64,000 nucleotides of DNA from Pseudarthrobacter sp. C4D7 (GCF_013359725.1 NZ_JABFMW010000004.1:1-64000); one strand, 5' to 3'. Positions 34,056 to 42,452 are shown, counted from the first letter of the stretch. A program made the numbers and translations. Notes: generated from the sequence alone by a model not told the origin.

Positions 34056-35041
34056 CGGATGGCTCCTTCAAGCGCTGCGGCCTCGTCGCCGGTGACGTGC
34101 ACGCCGCGGGGAATGGACAGGTCGTCGGCACCAAACGGTGCCACGAGGTGGCCGGGCGCCACCTCGGCGAGGTCCGGGATGTTCCGGAACTTCACGCCGT
34201 CGGGCAGTCCCGTGAGCGGAACCCGGGGGCCGGTGAGGGGCGGGAACGCACCCATCAGCGCCTGCGTGTAGGGGTGCCGGGGGTCGGCATAGACATCGTG
34301 GGCCTTGGCGGTTTCCACAATGCGGCCGCCGTACATCACGGCCATCCGGTGGGAAAGCTCCACCATGAGGGACATGTCGTGCGTGATGAACAGGACGGAG
34401 AAGCCCAGCTCGCGCTGGAGTTCCTTGATCTGGGCCATGATTTCCTGCTGGACCACCACGTCCAGGGCGGTGGTGGGCTCATCGAGGATCAGGAGGGAGG
34501 GCTTGAGCGCCACAGCCATGGCGATGACGGCGCGCTGCCGCATGCCGCCGGAGAGCTGGTGCGGGTAGGACTTCAGCCGTGCGGGGTCGATCCGGACCAG
34601 CTCCAGCAACTCCCCCGCCCGCCGCAGCGATTCCCTGCGGGACAGCCCGGCGTGGGTTGTGAAGATGTCCACGATCTGCTCCCCGATGGTCAGCACCGGG
34701 TTCAGCGAGTTCATGGCCGACTGGAACACCATGGCCACGTCCTGCCAGCGGAAGCGCCGCAGTTCGTCCGGGCTCATGGCCAGGACATCCCTGCCGCCGA
34801 AGGTGATGCTGCCGCCGGCGATCTTTGCCGGGTCCTTGAGCAGGCGCATGATCGAGTTGGCGATGGTGGACTTCCCGCAGCCCGATTCCCCGGCCAGGCC
34901 GAAGACCTCGCCGGTGCCGATGCTGAAGGAGACGCGGTCCACGGCGGTGGTGGAGCGGGTGTCGCCGGTGTACTGCACGGTGAGGTTCCGGACGTCCAGG
35001 ACCGGTTCGTGGGACCCGAAGGAGGTTTGGGAGACGGTCAT
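34052..35041 (-). CDS. ABC transporter ATP-binding protein, DppD/OppD type
   Basis: 329 residues from the ATG at 35041, which has AAGGAG 9 bp upstream. Walker A GESGCGKST, signature LSGGMRQRAVIAMAL, Walker B LLILDEPTTALD, and the C-terminal region typical of OppD (MGAFPPLTGPRVPLTGLPDG), although the four-cysteine end seen in many OppD proteins is absent. It pairs with the OppF-type subunit whose gene overlaps by 4 bp. The start also overlaps the permease stop by 4 bp, so three consecutive genes are coupled. Confidence 0.9.
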   Translation of the reverse strand: MTVSQTSFGSHEPVLDVRNLTVQYTGDTRSTTAVDRVSFSIGTGEVFGLAGESGCGKSTIANSIMRLLKDPAKIAGGSITFGGRDVLAMSPDELRRFRWQDVAMVFQSAMNSLNPVLTIGEQIVDIFTTHAGLSRRESLRRAGELLELVRIDPARLKSYPHQLSGGMRQRAVIAMAVALKPSLLILDEPTTALDVVVQQEIMAQIKELQRELGFSVLFITHDMSLMVELSHRMAVMYGGRIVETAKAHDVYADPRHPYTQALMGAFPPLTGPRVPLTGLPDGVKFRNIPDLAEVAPGHLVAPFGADDLSIPRGVHVTGDEAAALEGAIR

Positions 35042-35985
35042 TTGGCGGCGCTCCTTCCAGTGGTTGCGGGCGCGGGGGTCTTGACCTTCCGCAGGCGGGG
35101 GTTGGTGACCTCGTCCACGGCGTAGTTGATCAGGGCCAGGGCGAACGCCACGAGGGCAATGCAGACGCCGGACGGGACGAAGACCCACCAGCTTCCGGTG
35201 AGCAGGGCGCCCTCGTTGCCGGCCCAGAAGAGGTTGTTGCCCCAGGAGACGGTGCTGACATCTCCCAGGCCCAGGAATTCCAGTCCCGCCTGGGCGCCGA
35301 TGCCGTAGATCACGCAGGCCAGCAGGGTGCCCATCACGATGGATGCCATGTTGGGGAGGATTTCCCGGAACATGATCCGGCCTGCCCGTTCGCCGGAGAC
35401 TACAGCGGCGGCGACGAAGTCCTTGGAGCGGATGGACAGGGCCTGCGAGCGCAGGACACGGGCGGACCCTGCCCAGCCGGTGACGATGAGGACCAGGATC
35501 ACGGTGCCCAGGCCCGGCGGAAGGAACGCGGCGAGGATGACCAGGAGCGGCAGCCCGGGCAGGAGGAGGAAGACGTTGGTGACCAGTGACAGGGCCTCGT
35601 CGATGACCTTGCCGAAGTAGGCGGAGGCCAGGCCCACCAGGATGCCGATGAACGTTGAGGCGAAGCCGACGGTGAGGCCCACCAGCAGCGAGCTGCGGGC
35701 ACCGTGCACGGTCAGCGCCAGCACGTCCTGGCCTTTTGCCGTGGTGCCCAGCCAGTGCCCGGCGTCCGGTTCCAATGACGCCATGGCCGTGATCCGGGAG
35801 GGGTCGCCGGGGAACAGCACCGGGGCCAGGAGCGCCACCACGATAAACAGTGCCATCACGGCCATGCCCACCAGTGCCTTTTTGTTGGTCAGGAGCCCGT
35901 GGACGAAGCTGCGGTTGGGTTTCGGTTTGGCAGCGGGGGTTGCGCCGGCCGTCTTGCCGGGCTGCTGCAGGATTGCGGTTGCCAT
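35038..35985 (-). CDS. ABC transporter permease, DppC/OppC type
   Basis: 315 residues. N-terminal cytoplasmic stretch, first helix KKALVGMAVMALFIVVALLAPVLF, then the large periplasmic-side loop with GHWLGTTAKGQDVLALTVHGAR, and the EAA-like loop SGERAGRIMFREILPNMASIV that contacts the ATPase. Five to six membrane segments in total, standard for OppC. TAGGAGGACC precedes the ATG with good spacing. It lies 10 bp after the DppB-type gene. Confidence 0.9.
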   Translation of the reverse strand: MATAILQQPGKTAGATPAAKPKPNRSFVHGLLTNKKALVGMAVMALFIVVALLAPVLFPGDPSRITAMASLEPDAGHWLGTTAKGQDVLALTVHGARSSLLVGLTVGFASTFIGILVGLASAYFGKVIDEALSLVTNVFLLLPGLPLLVILAAFLPPGLGTVILVLIVTGWAGSARVLRSQALSIRSKDFVAAAVVSGERAGRIMFREILPNMASIVMGTLLACVIYGIGAQAGLEFLGLGDVSTVSWGNNLFWAGNEGALLTGSWWVFVPSGVCIALVAFALALINYAVDEVTNPRLRKVKTPAPATTGRSAAK

Positions 35986-35995
35986 GAGGGTCCTC

Positions 35996-36973
35996 CTAGT
36001 TGCTGCGCACGCGCGGGTCGAGGCGGACGTAAAGGATGTCCACCAGGAAGTTCGCCAGCAGGACGGCGGCGGTGATGGTGAGGAACAGGCCCTGCATCAG
36101 CGGGTAGTCCAGGCCCTGGACGGCGTTGAGGAGCTGGTAGCCGACGCCGGGGTAGGCGAATACCACTTCGGTGAGCAGCGCCCCGCCCACCACGAACCCC
36201 AGGCCCATGCCGAAGCTGGTGACGGACGGCAGCATCGCGTTGCGGGCCGCGTAGCGGAGCATGATGCGGCCTGGGCGGAGGCCCTTGGCCTCGGCCATGG
36301 TGATGTAGTCCTCCGAGTTGGTGGCAATCATGGTGTTCCGCATGCCCAGCATCCAGCCGCCGATGGAGACCAGCACGATGGTGAGCGCCGGGAGCACCAG
36401 GTGGGCGCCGACGTCGCCAATGAACTCCGAGGTGAACGCGGGCTCAAGGCCGTCCGTGAACGCGTGCCGGATGGGGAACCAGCCCAGCACCACGCCGAAC
36501 AGGTAGAGCGCCCCCATCGCCAGCCAGAAGTAGGGGAAGGAACCGATGAACACCAGCACGGGAGGCAGGGCCGAGTCGATCGCTCCACCTCGGCGCCATG
36601 CGGCCACGATGCCCAGCAGATTGCCCACGACGGCGGCAATCACCAGGGCGGTGCCGCCCAGCAGCAGGGTCCAGCCGATCTGGGATGAAATGACTTCGGT
36701 GACCGGCGCGGGGAACCGGGAGATGGAGACGCCCATCTGGCCCGTGAAGATGTTCTGCAGGTAGCCGATGTACTGCTCCCAGAGGGGCCGGTCATCCACC
36801 CCCAGCAGCCGGCGCAGGGCCTCGATCTGTTCGGGCTGCATCCTGTCCTGGGAGCGGGCAAACATGCGGGAGACGGGATCGCCCGGCATAAAGCGCGGGA
36901 GCAGGAAATTCAGGGTGATGGATGCCCAGAAGGCGACCAGGTAGAAACCCAGCCGGCGCAGGATGAAGCGCAC
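35996..36973 (-). CDS. ABC transporter permease, DppB/OppB type
   Basis: 325 residues. N-terminal RRLGFYLVAFWASITLNFLLPRFMPGDPVSRMF is the standard OppB start (helix followed by PGDP). The conserved loop YITMAEAKGLRPGRIMLRYAARNAMLPSV is the ATPase-contacting EAA motif. Six membrane segments. GGAGG lies shortly before the ATG. It is the first permease after the binding-protein gene, separated from it by 97 bp that contain a perfect 11-bp hairpin. Confidence 0.9.
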   Translation of the reverse strand: MRFILRRLGFYLVAFWASITLNFLLPRFMPGDPVSRMFARSQDRMQPEQIEALRRLLGVDDRPLWEQYIGYLQNIFTGQMGVSISRFPAPVTEVISSQIGWTLLLGGTALVIAAVVGNLLGIVAAWRRGGAIDSALPPVLVFIGSFPYFWLAMGALYLFGVVLGWFPIRHAFTDGLEPAFTSEFIGDVGAHLVLPALTIVLVSIGGWMLGMRNTMIATNSEDYITMAEAKGLRPGRIMLRYAARNAMLPSVTSFGMGLGFVVGGALLTEVVFAYPGVGYQLLNAVQGLDYPLMQGLFLTITAAVLLANFLVDILYVRLDPRVRSN

Positions 36974-37013
36974 GGGTTCCCTCCAATTCGGGAGTGGTGG
37001 AAAAGTGTGGGGG

Positions 37014-37040
37014 CTGGCCGCCGGGTGATCCGGCGGCCAG
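37014..37040 (-). terminator. Intra-operon hairpin after the binding-protein gene
   Basis: Perfect 11-bp stem (37014-37024 with 37030-37040), 5-nt loop, about 30 bp beyond the stop of the binding-protein gene. On the minus strand it is followed by CCCCCACACTTTTCC. Such elements often reduce read-through or stabilise the upstream message so that the binding protein outnumbers the membrane subunits. Confidence 0.65.
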
Positions 37041-37070
37041 CTGTGTCACGAAGCGGGTGGGCCGGCGGCC

Positions 37071-38741
37071 TTACTTGCGCGGTTCGAGCGTGGTCAGCAC
37101 CAGCACCGTGGTGGGTGCGCGGACCGACAGGGTGGCGTAGGGGTTGTCCTCGGTGGGCCAGCCGGTGAAGCGGGTGTCGTTGAACGCGCCCCATTCCGGG
37201 CCGGAGAAGAGCGGCACCAGCGGGGCGGCGTCGCTGTACTCTTCCTGGAGTTTGTTGGCGAGGTCCTTCTGCTTGGACTCGTCGGATTCCGCGGCGAACT
37301 GGGCCAGCAGGGCGTCGGCTTTCGTGTCGCCGAAGCGGTGGTAGTTGTCGAACGTCTTGGTGCCCACCGGCTTGACGGTTGCCGACCCCATGGAGGTGTT
37401 GAAGTACTTGTACGGGCTGGGGTCGTTGGCGCTCCAGACAATGCCGGAATCGAAGTCGCCGGTTTCGTACCCGGCCACCACGGCGGCCCAGTCAGGGGAG
37501 TCCACCTTGGCGGTCACGCCGATCTCGGCCAGGTTCTGCGAAATGACGTTGGCCACCGAGAGCCAGTCGGAGGACGTGGCGCCCACGGAGATCTTGAACT
37601 CAAACGGTTTGCCGTCCTTGAGCATCCGCTTGCCGTCGGCGCCCTTGGCGTAGCCGGCCTTGTCCAGGAGCTCGTTGGCCTTTTGCACGTCGTGGCTGGT
37701 CCACGTGCAGTTGTCCTTGACCTCGCTGTTCTTCCAGGTTTCGTAGTTGCCGGAGAGGCCGGTGCAGTCCGCGGGCTGGGCGTAACCGCTCATCCCGATT
37801 TTGGTCACCTGGTCCCGGTCCACGGCCATGCTCAGCGCCTTGCGGACGTCGACGTCGTTGAACGGCGCCTTGGTGGTGTTGAGCTGCCAGTTGATCATGG
37901 AGCCGGTGGGAGGGAACCAGTACTGCCGGTGTTCCTTGTCCTTGGAGACGAAGGTCTTTTCAATGTTCGGGATGTACTGCGGGGCCCAGTCCACGTCCCC
38001 GTTGGCGGCGGCGAGGTTGGCGCCGTCGTTTCCGGCGAAGGCGAGCATCTTGATGCCGGCGATCTTCTGCTTGTCCGGCTGCCAGTAGTTGGGGTTCTTC
38101 TTCAGCACGAAGGACTGGGCCTGGAAGCTGTCCACTTCCGTGTACGGTCCGGTGCCCACGGGCTTGGCGTTGGCGTCCTTTTCCGGGTCGGGCAGTGCTG
38201 ACCAGATGTGCTTGGGCAGGATGGTGAGCTGGCCGACGTCGTACAGCGCCGGGGACCACGGCTTGTTGAAGGTGAAGGTCACCTTGTTGCCGTCAGCGGT
38301 CACGGTGTCCAGGTATTCGTAGCCGCCCTTGATCTTTTTCTGCAGTTCGAAGGTGTAGGCCACGTCGTCGGCCACGAACGGCTGGCCGTCGGACCACTTC
38401 ACGCCGTCGCGCAGGGTGAAGGTGATTGATTTTCCGTCTGCGGCGGCCTTCCAGTCTGTAGCGAGCCACGGCACCGTGTCTCCCTTGGCCGGGTTGAAGA
38501 TGAGGAGGGACTCGTAGATGGCCTGCTGGACCATGGGGTTCACGGTGGGGGCAAAGGGGTTGAAGTTCTGGACGAACGTTCCCATGTCCTCCCGCGGGAT
38601 GGTGAGCAGCGCGGCGGCGTTGGCTTCCGGGCCAGCGCCGGCCTTGTTGACGTTGGCTGCGCAGCCGGTGAGCAGCAAGGCGCCTATCGCGAGGCCGGCC
38701 CCCGCCATGCGGGCAGACTTCAGGAATCGGGGTTGTGTCAT
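37071..38741 (-). CDS. Family-5 extracellular solute-binding lipoprotein
   Basis: 556 residues. Lipobox LLLTGC with predicted lipidated Cys27. The mature protein has the OppA/DppA fold markers LRDGVKWSDGQPFVADDVAYTFEL, VDRDQVTKIGMSGYAQPA and LLDKAGYAKGADG. It captures the transported ligand on the outer face of the membrane and hands it to the permeases. The family binds peptides but also oligosaccharides in several bacteria; the surrounding GH32 genes favour fructo-oligosaccharides here. It follows the LacI gene by 79 bp, in which I see only weak promoter-like sequence, so LacI may head the whole operon. Confidence 0.9.
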   Translation of the reverse strand: MTQPRFLKSARMAGAGLAIGALLLTGCAANVNKAGAGPEANAAALLTIPREDMGTFVQNFNPFAPTVNPMVQQAIYESLLIFNPAKGDTVPWLATDWKAAADGKSITFTLRDGVKWSDGQPFVADDVAYTFELQKKIKGGYEYLDTVTADGNKVTFTFNKPWSPALYDVGQLTILPKHIWSALPDPEKDANAKPVGTGPYTEVDSFQAQSFVLKKNPNYWQPDKQKIAGIKMLAFAGNDGANLAAANGDVDWAPQYIPNIEKTFVSKDKEHRQYWFPPTGSMINWQLNTTKAPFNDVDVRKALSMAVDRDQVTKIGMSGYAQPADCTGLSGNYETWKNSEVKDNCTWTSHDVQKANELLDKAGYAKGADGKRMLKDGKPFEFKISVGATSSDWLSVANVISQNLAEIGVTAKVDSPDWAAVVAGYETGDFDSGIVWSANDPSPYKYFNTSMGSATVKPVGTKTFDNYHRFGDTKADALLAQFAAESDESKQKDLANKLQEEYSDAAPLVPLFSGPEWGAFNDTRFTGWPTEDNPYATLSVRAPTTVLVLTTLEPRK

Positions 38742-38820
38742 GATGGTTATCTCTTTCCTGTCTTCATCAGTGCTGGTGAAGGGGTTGGTGAGGGGTTGCT
38801 CTTCGACGTTGATTTCGCGG

Positions 38821-39879
38821 TCAGACCGAAGAGCGTTCTAGCAGCGGACAGTCGACCAATTGCTGGCTGGCAGTGATCGGCTGTCCTGCTGTAAGAGCGG
38901 CGAGTGTCTGGACTCCCAGGGCACCCATTTGTTCAAACGGCAGCGCCACCGTGGTCAGTTTGGGCCGGAGGTAGGCCGCAATCAGTTCCTGGTTGTCGAA
39001 GCCGATCACGGCGATGTCCTTGGGGATGGCCAGGCCCCGTTCCTTGATGGCGTCATACGCCCCCATCGCCATGCGGTCATTGAGGCAAAAGAGCGCCGTG
39101 GGCCGGTCCGGCAGGTCCAGGATGGTACAGGCCGCCTCGTAGCCGCCGTCCGCCGTCGCGTTCCCGGAGACCACCAGCCGCGGGTCCAGGTCCAGTCCGG
39201 CTGCGGCGAGCGCTTCCCGGGCCCCTGCCAGCCGGCCCACCGACGCCGGGATGCCGGGGTCCAGGTCGATCACGCCGATGCGCGTGTGGCCGGCCTGGAG
39301 CAGGCGTTCAACGGCCACTTTCCCGCCCGCCCGCTCATCCGGGATGATCGAGGGCAGCCTGCCGTCGGCGTCGAAGCAATTGATCAGTACCGTGGGCACC
39401 TCGTGGGCGCTTTCCGGCACGTGCACGGCCCGGTGGTAGGTGGCTGCGTAGAGCAGTCCTTCCACGCGCTGTTCCAGCAGTTTCTCCACGGCAGCATCCT
39501 CCAGGCCCTGGTTCGGTCCCTGCGCATCCGCCTGGTCGGAAGGCGCGATCAGCAGAAACCTGCGGTCCAGCCAGGCCTGGTCCTGGGCCCCCTTGATGAT
39601 GTCGACGGCGAACGGTGCCGTGACGATTTCAGTGACGATCCCGTACCAGTCGCTGCGCTGGGCTGCCAGTGCACGTGCTCCGGCGTTGGGCCGGTACCCC
39701 AAAGCCTGCACGGCCTCATTGATGCGGGTGCGGGTTTCCTCGGAGATGCTGGCATTTTCGCGGTTGCTCAGCACAAACGACACTGCCGTCCGGGAGACGC
39801 CCGCATGCCGGGCCACGTCGGTCATGGTGACGCCCCGCTGCCTCGGGGGCGGCGGCTGGGCCTGGGTGCTTTTCGCCAT
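38821..39879 (-). CDS. LacI-family repressor of the fructan-uptake operon
   Basis: 352 residues. HTH at about 18-38 (MTDVARHAGVSRTAVSFVLS) with hinge helix region around NAGARALA, then a periplasmic-binding-protein-like effector domain (VVSGNATADGGYEAACTILDL; GFDNQELIAAYLRPKLTTVALP). Two GGTwACGCGCGTTACC sites lie 32-79 bp upstream of its start. LacI regulators bind a sugar or phosphosugar and release DNA; the local enzymes suggest fructose, a fructo-oligosaccharide or a derivative. All seven genes downstream on the same strand are compactly arranged and probably under its control. Confidence 0.9.
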   Translation of the reverse strand: MAKSTQAQPPPPRQRGVTMTDVARHAGVSRTAVSFVLSNRENASISEETRTRINEAVQALGYRPNAGARALAAQRSDWYGIVTEIVTAPFAVDIIKGAQDQAWLDRRFLLIAPSDQADAQGPNQGLEDAAVEKLLEQRVEGLLYAATYHRAVHVPESAHEVPTVLINCFDADGRLPSIIPDERAGGKVAVERLLQAGHTRIGVIDLDPGIPASVGRLAGAREALAAAGLDLDPRLVVSGNATADGGYEAACTILDLPDRPTALFCLNDRMAMGAYDAIKERGLAIPKDIAVIGFDNQELIAAYLRPKLTTVALPFEQMGALGVQTLAALTAGQPITASQQLVDCPLLERSSV

Positions 39880-39910
39880 TGAATGCTCCGGTTTTCCTTG
39901 GTCTGACCGA

Positions 39911-39926
39911 GGTAACGCGCGTTACC
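39911..39926. promoter_or_regulatory. LacI operator 1 (perfect palindrome)
   Basis: GGTAACGCGCGTTACC, a perfect 16-bp palindrome with the central CG typical of LacI-family sites. It is 32 bp upstream of the LacI start and spans the most likely promoter. Confidence 0.85.
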
Positions 39927-39942
39927 ACTTCTCTGTGATGTA

Positions 39943-39958
39943 GGTTACGCGCGTTACC
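39943..39958. promoter_or_regulatory. LacI operator 2
   Basis: GGTTACGCGCGTTACC differs from operator 1 by one base. Its centre is 32 bp from that of operator 1, close to three helical turns, so two dimers could bind on the same face of the DNA. Confidence 0.8.
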
Positions 39959-40016
39959 TCCACGCTGTCAACGACCCCGTTCACCCTCCCCACGCGGCCG
40001 GGCTAGGCTTTCTCCC

Positions 40017-40439
40017 ATGGCACTGATAGCCCCCCGCGTCACGGCCGGCCTTGCCGCCGGCGATGCCCGCACCCTGGCGCGCGCCCTCGAGGACAGCAAC
40101 GACATCACCGTCTTCGTGGACGGAACGGTCCACCGCCTGCCCGGACAGGCGCGGGACGCCGTCGTGGACCTACTCGCCAGGCTGGGCCGCGGCGAAACCG
40201 TGACGGTCAGCAGCGTGGAGGAGATGCTGACCACCTCCCAGGCAGCCGAACTTGCCGGAATATCGCATACCTACCTGCGCAACATGACCGATCGCGGCGA
40301 GATTCCGGTGGAGTACCGCGGATCGCACCGCCGGATCCGAACGGCCCACATCATGGCGTGGCTCGACGAACAGAAGCTCGCGGAACAAAAGCGCAAGCAC
40401 GGGAAGTCCGCCGGGGATCCCGCTGGCGCGGCCGAGTAG
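40017..40439 (+). CDS. Excisionase-type helix-turn-helix DNA-binding protein
   Basis: 140 residues. The C-terminal half holds a MerR/excisionase-like HTH, MLTTSQAAELAGISHTYLRNMTDRGEIPVEYRGSHRRI, ending in AHIMAWLDEQK. The N-terminal 60 residues (LARALEDSNDITVFVDGTVHRLPGQARDAVVDLLARL) have the look of the antitoxin-like partners that often precede PIN toxins, but no PIN gene follows. There is no ribosome site; TAGGCT at 40003-40008 could be a -10 element 8 bp before the ATG, so the message may be leaderless. Its stop shares one base with the GTG of the hydrolase gene. No integrase is nearby, so a phage role is unlikely. Confidence 0.8.
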   Translation: MALIAPRVTAGLAAGDARTLARALEDSNDITVFVDGTVHRLPGQARDAVVDLLARLGRGETVTVSSVEEMLTTSQAAELAGISHTYLRNMTDRGEIPVEYRGSHRRIRTAHIMAWLDEQKLAEQKRKHGKSAGDPAGAAE

Positions 40440-41269
40440 TGCGGGCCCGCCCAACGAGCCCGCAGCGCCGGGAACACGCACCCCTCCACTCTGCCGTGGT
40501 GGAGGCAAACGGCCTGCAGGGCCGGCTGCTGTGGGCTGACGGAACACCAGCCCCCGGACCGCAAGCCGCCGGCGCTTCCACGCCGCCGGCCTACATCCTC
40601 ATCCATGGCATCGGCGTTTCGCACCGCTACCTTCGCCGCCTGCACGGCGAACTGGCAGCCGTTGCCCCTACATACTCATTGGACCTGCCGGGCTTCGCCG
40701 GAACGCCCAGGCCGCAGCAGCAGCTGTCCGTGGCCGACTACGGGGCCTTCATCGCCCAGGCGCTGAAAGAAAGCGGCATTGGCTCCTACATCCTGGTGGG
40801 ACATTCCATGGGCACGCAGTTCGCCATCGAAGCCGCCCTCTACGCGCCGGGCCAAGCACAGCGCCTGGTGCTGATGGGCCCGGTGGTGGATTCCCGGTAC
40901 CGGACGGTGCGGCGGCAGGGGCTCGCACTGTTCCTCGACGGCCTCCTCCGCGAGAACGCGTCCTCCAACTGGCTGGTCCTCTCGGACTACCTCCGCTGCG
41001 GCCCGCGCTGGTATTTCACCGAGGTCCCCGTGATGATGGCTTATCCCACGGAGCGGCGCCTGGCCGGGATCACCGTGCCCGTGCTGGTGCTGCGCGGCAA
41101 CCATGACCAGGTGGCGGGCGCCGACTGGTCGCTGCGGCTTTCGCAGGTGGCGTCCCAGGGCAATTTCGTGGAGATCCCGCGTGCCGGACATGTGGTGCAG
41201 CACCTGCGCCCGCAGCAGGTGGCGGCGGCCATTAAATCCTGGGCCGCGCCGTCCACCGGCGCATCTTGA
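40439..41269 (+). CDS. Alpha/beta hydrolase
   Basis: 276 residues from the GTG at 40439. AYILIHGIGVSHRYLRRLHGEL gives the oxyanion-hole HG motif, GHSMG holds the nucleophile Ser123, VLRGNHDQVAG the likely acid Asp, and PRAGHVVQHLRPQQV the catalytic His. No signal peptide. The substrate (ester, lactone or similar) is unknown. The start shares one base with the stop of the HTH gene, so the two are translationally coupled. The last 38 bp overlap the 3' end of the convergent PucR gene. Confidence 0.85.
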   Translation: MRARPTSPQRREHAPLHSAVVEANGLQGRLLWADGTPAPGPQAAGASTPPAYILIHGIGVSHRYLRRLHGELAAVAPTYSLDLPGFAGTPRPQQQLSVADYGAFIAQALKESGIGSYILVGHSMGTQFAIEAALYAPGQAQRLVLMGPVVDSRYRTVRRQGLALFLDGLLRENASSNWLVLSDYLRCGPRWYFTEVPVMMAYPTERRLAGITVPVLVLRGNHDQVAGADWSLRLSQVASQGNFVEIPRAGHVVQHLRPQQVAAAIKSWAAPSTGAS

Positions 41270-42452
41270 GGGCGGCGTGCAGCTCCAGCCGGGGCATCCC
41301 CTTCAGCGGATCCACGCCCAGCAGCTGCCGGATCCGGCCCAGCCGGTTGTAGATGCTGCTGCGGTGGAGGTGGAGCCGCGTGGCCACGTCCTGGACTGAC
41401 CCGTCGTTGTCATAGAGCAGTTCAAGGACAGGAATCAGCTCGCCGTTGCGGTCGTGATCCTCGAGCATGCGGAAGTACACCGATCCTGAGTCCGCCCAGG
41501 CCCCCACCCCTCCCCCGGCGGACGCCAGCAGCTGGTACACGCCGGTTGCCCGGCAATCCACCAGCTCGCCCAACTGCGGATCCACGGCGGCGGCCTGGGC
41601 TGCCAGGCGTGACTGCCGGTACGCCTCGGAGAGCTGGCGGGTCCTGGCGAAGCCTTCGCTGATCCCCAGGATGATCCGGTGCACCGGACGACCGGAGCGC
41701 TTGGCCAGCTCCAGTTGGTAGTGCACCAGCACCTGGGCATGGTTGGCCCTGCCGGTTGATTCGCGGAACAGCACCACTGAATGGGTTTCCGTACCTGCAC
41801 TGAAAAGGGCGGCATCCACCCCAACCGTGGCCTGGAGCGCCGTTGACCGGTGGATCAGGGTGGAGGCGATGGGATCCGGGCCACTGGACCAGCCGTCCGC
41901 GTCCAGCACCGTGACCATCTGCCACGGTCCCCTGCCCTGGACTTCCTTCCACCCGGCCACGGCCGCCACCGCATTGGGCTCTCCCGCACAGGCGGCCAGG
42001 AATTCCCGCTCCCGGCCCCGCCGGAACTCGGATTCGGCCGTGTTGGAGTCCAGCAGGAGCCCGGACAGCAGCTCAAGCTCGTGGTTGACGGCCGGCAGCT
42101 GGGTGAGGATCGCCGTCGGGCTTTCCTCCGCCGAGTCCTGCTGCACCCAGAGGTAGCCCACCCGGAAACCGCGCACCATCAGGGGGACGCAAACCCGGCC
42201 CAGCATGCCCAGGTCCGGGTTGGCGGGAACCACCACCGGCCGGACGGCGGTGGAAATCCCATGCGATAGCTGCCACGCGCTCACGTCCGCCGGCACCTTC
42301 TTGCTCAGCAGGAAGTTCACCCGTACGCGGTCGGCGTGGGACTGGTTGGAACTGTAGGCGAGCAGCAGGCCGTCCAGGTCCTCCAGGGACAGGCCGCGGC
42401 CCAGCTTCTGCGCAACCTGTTCCACGAGCTGTTCCACACCCTGCTGCTGCAT
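41232..42452 (-). CDS. PucR-type regulator, probably controlling alanine dehydrogenase
   Basis: 406 residues. C-terminal HTH of the PucR/CdaR class: LELLYDNDGSVQDVATRLHLHRSSIYNRLGRIRQLLGVDPLKG. A central GGDEF-like segment (QVLVHYQLELAKRSGRPVHRIILGISEGFARTRQLSEAYRQSRLAAQAA) and an N-terminal sensory region precede it. Family members activate catabolism of purines, amino acids or sugar acids. It is divergent from alanine dehydrogenase, with an 18-bp dyad in between, so control of ald is the simplest reading. Its 3' end overlaps the convergent hydrolase gene by 38 bp. Confidence 0.85.
   Translation of the reverse strand: MQQQGVEQLVEQVAQKLGRGLSLEDLDGLLLAYSSNQSHADRVRVNFLLSKKVPADVSAWQLSHGISTAVRPVVVPANPDLGMLGRVCVPLMVRGFRVGYLWVQQDSAEESPTAILTQLPAVNHELELLSGLLLDSNTAESEFRRGREREFLAACAGEPNAVAAVAGWKEVQGRGPWQMVTVLDADGWSSGPDPIASTLIHRSTALQATVGVDAALFSAGTETHSVVLFRESTGRANHAQVLVHYQLELAKRSGRPVHRIILGISEGFARTRQLSEAYRQSRLAAQAAAVDPQLGELVDCRATGVYQLLASAGGGVGAWADSGSVYFRMLEDHDRNGELIPVLELLYDNDGSVQDVATRLHLHRSSIYNRLGRIRQLLGVDPLKGMPRLELHAALKMRRWTARPRI

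Noticed and set aside
40017..40439. Excisionase-like gene as a sign of a prophage or integrated element
   Set aside because: No integrase, attachment repeats or phage genes nearby and base composition matches the surroundings.
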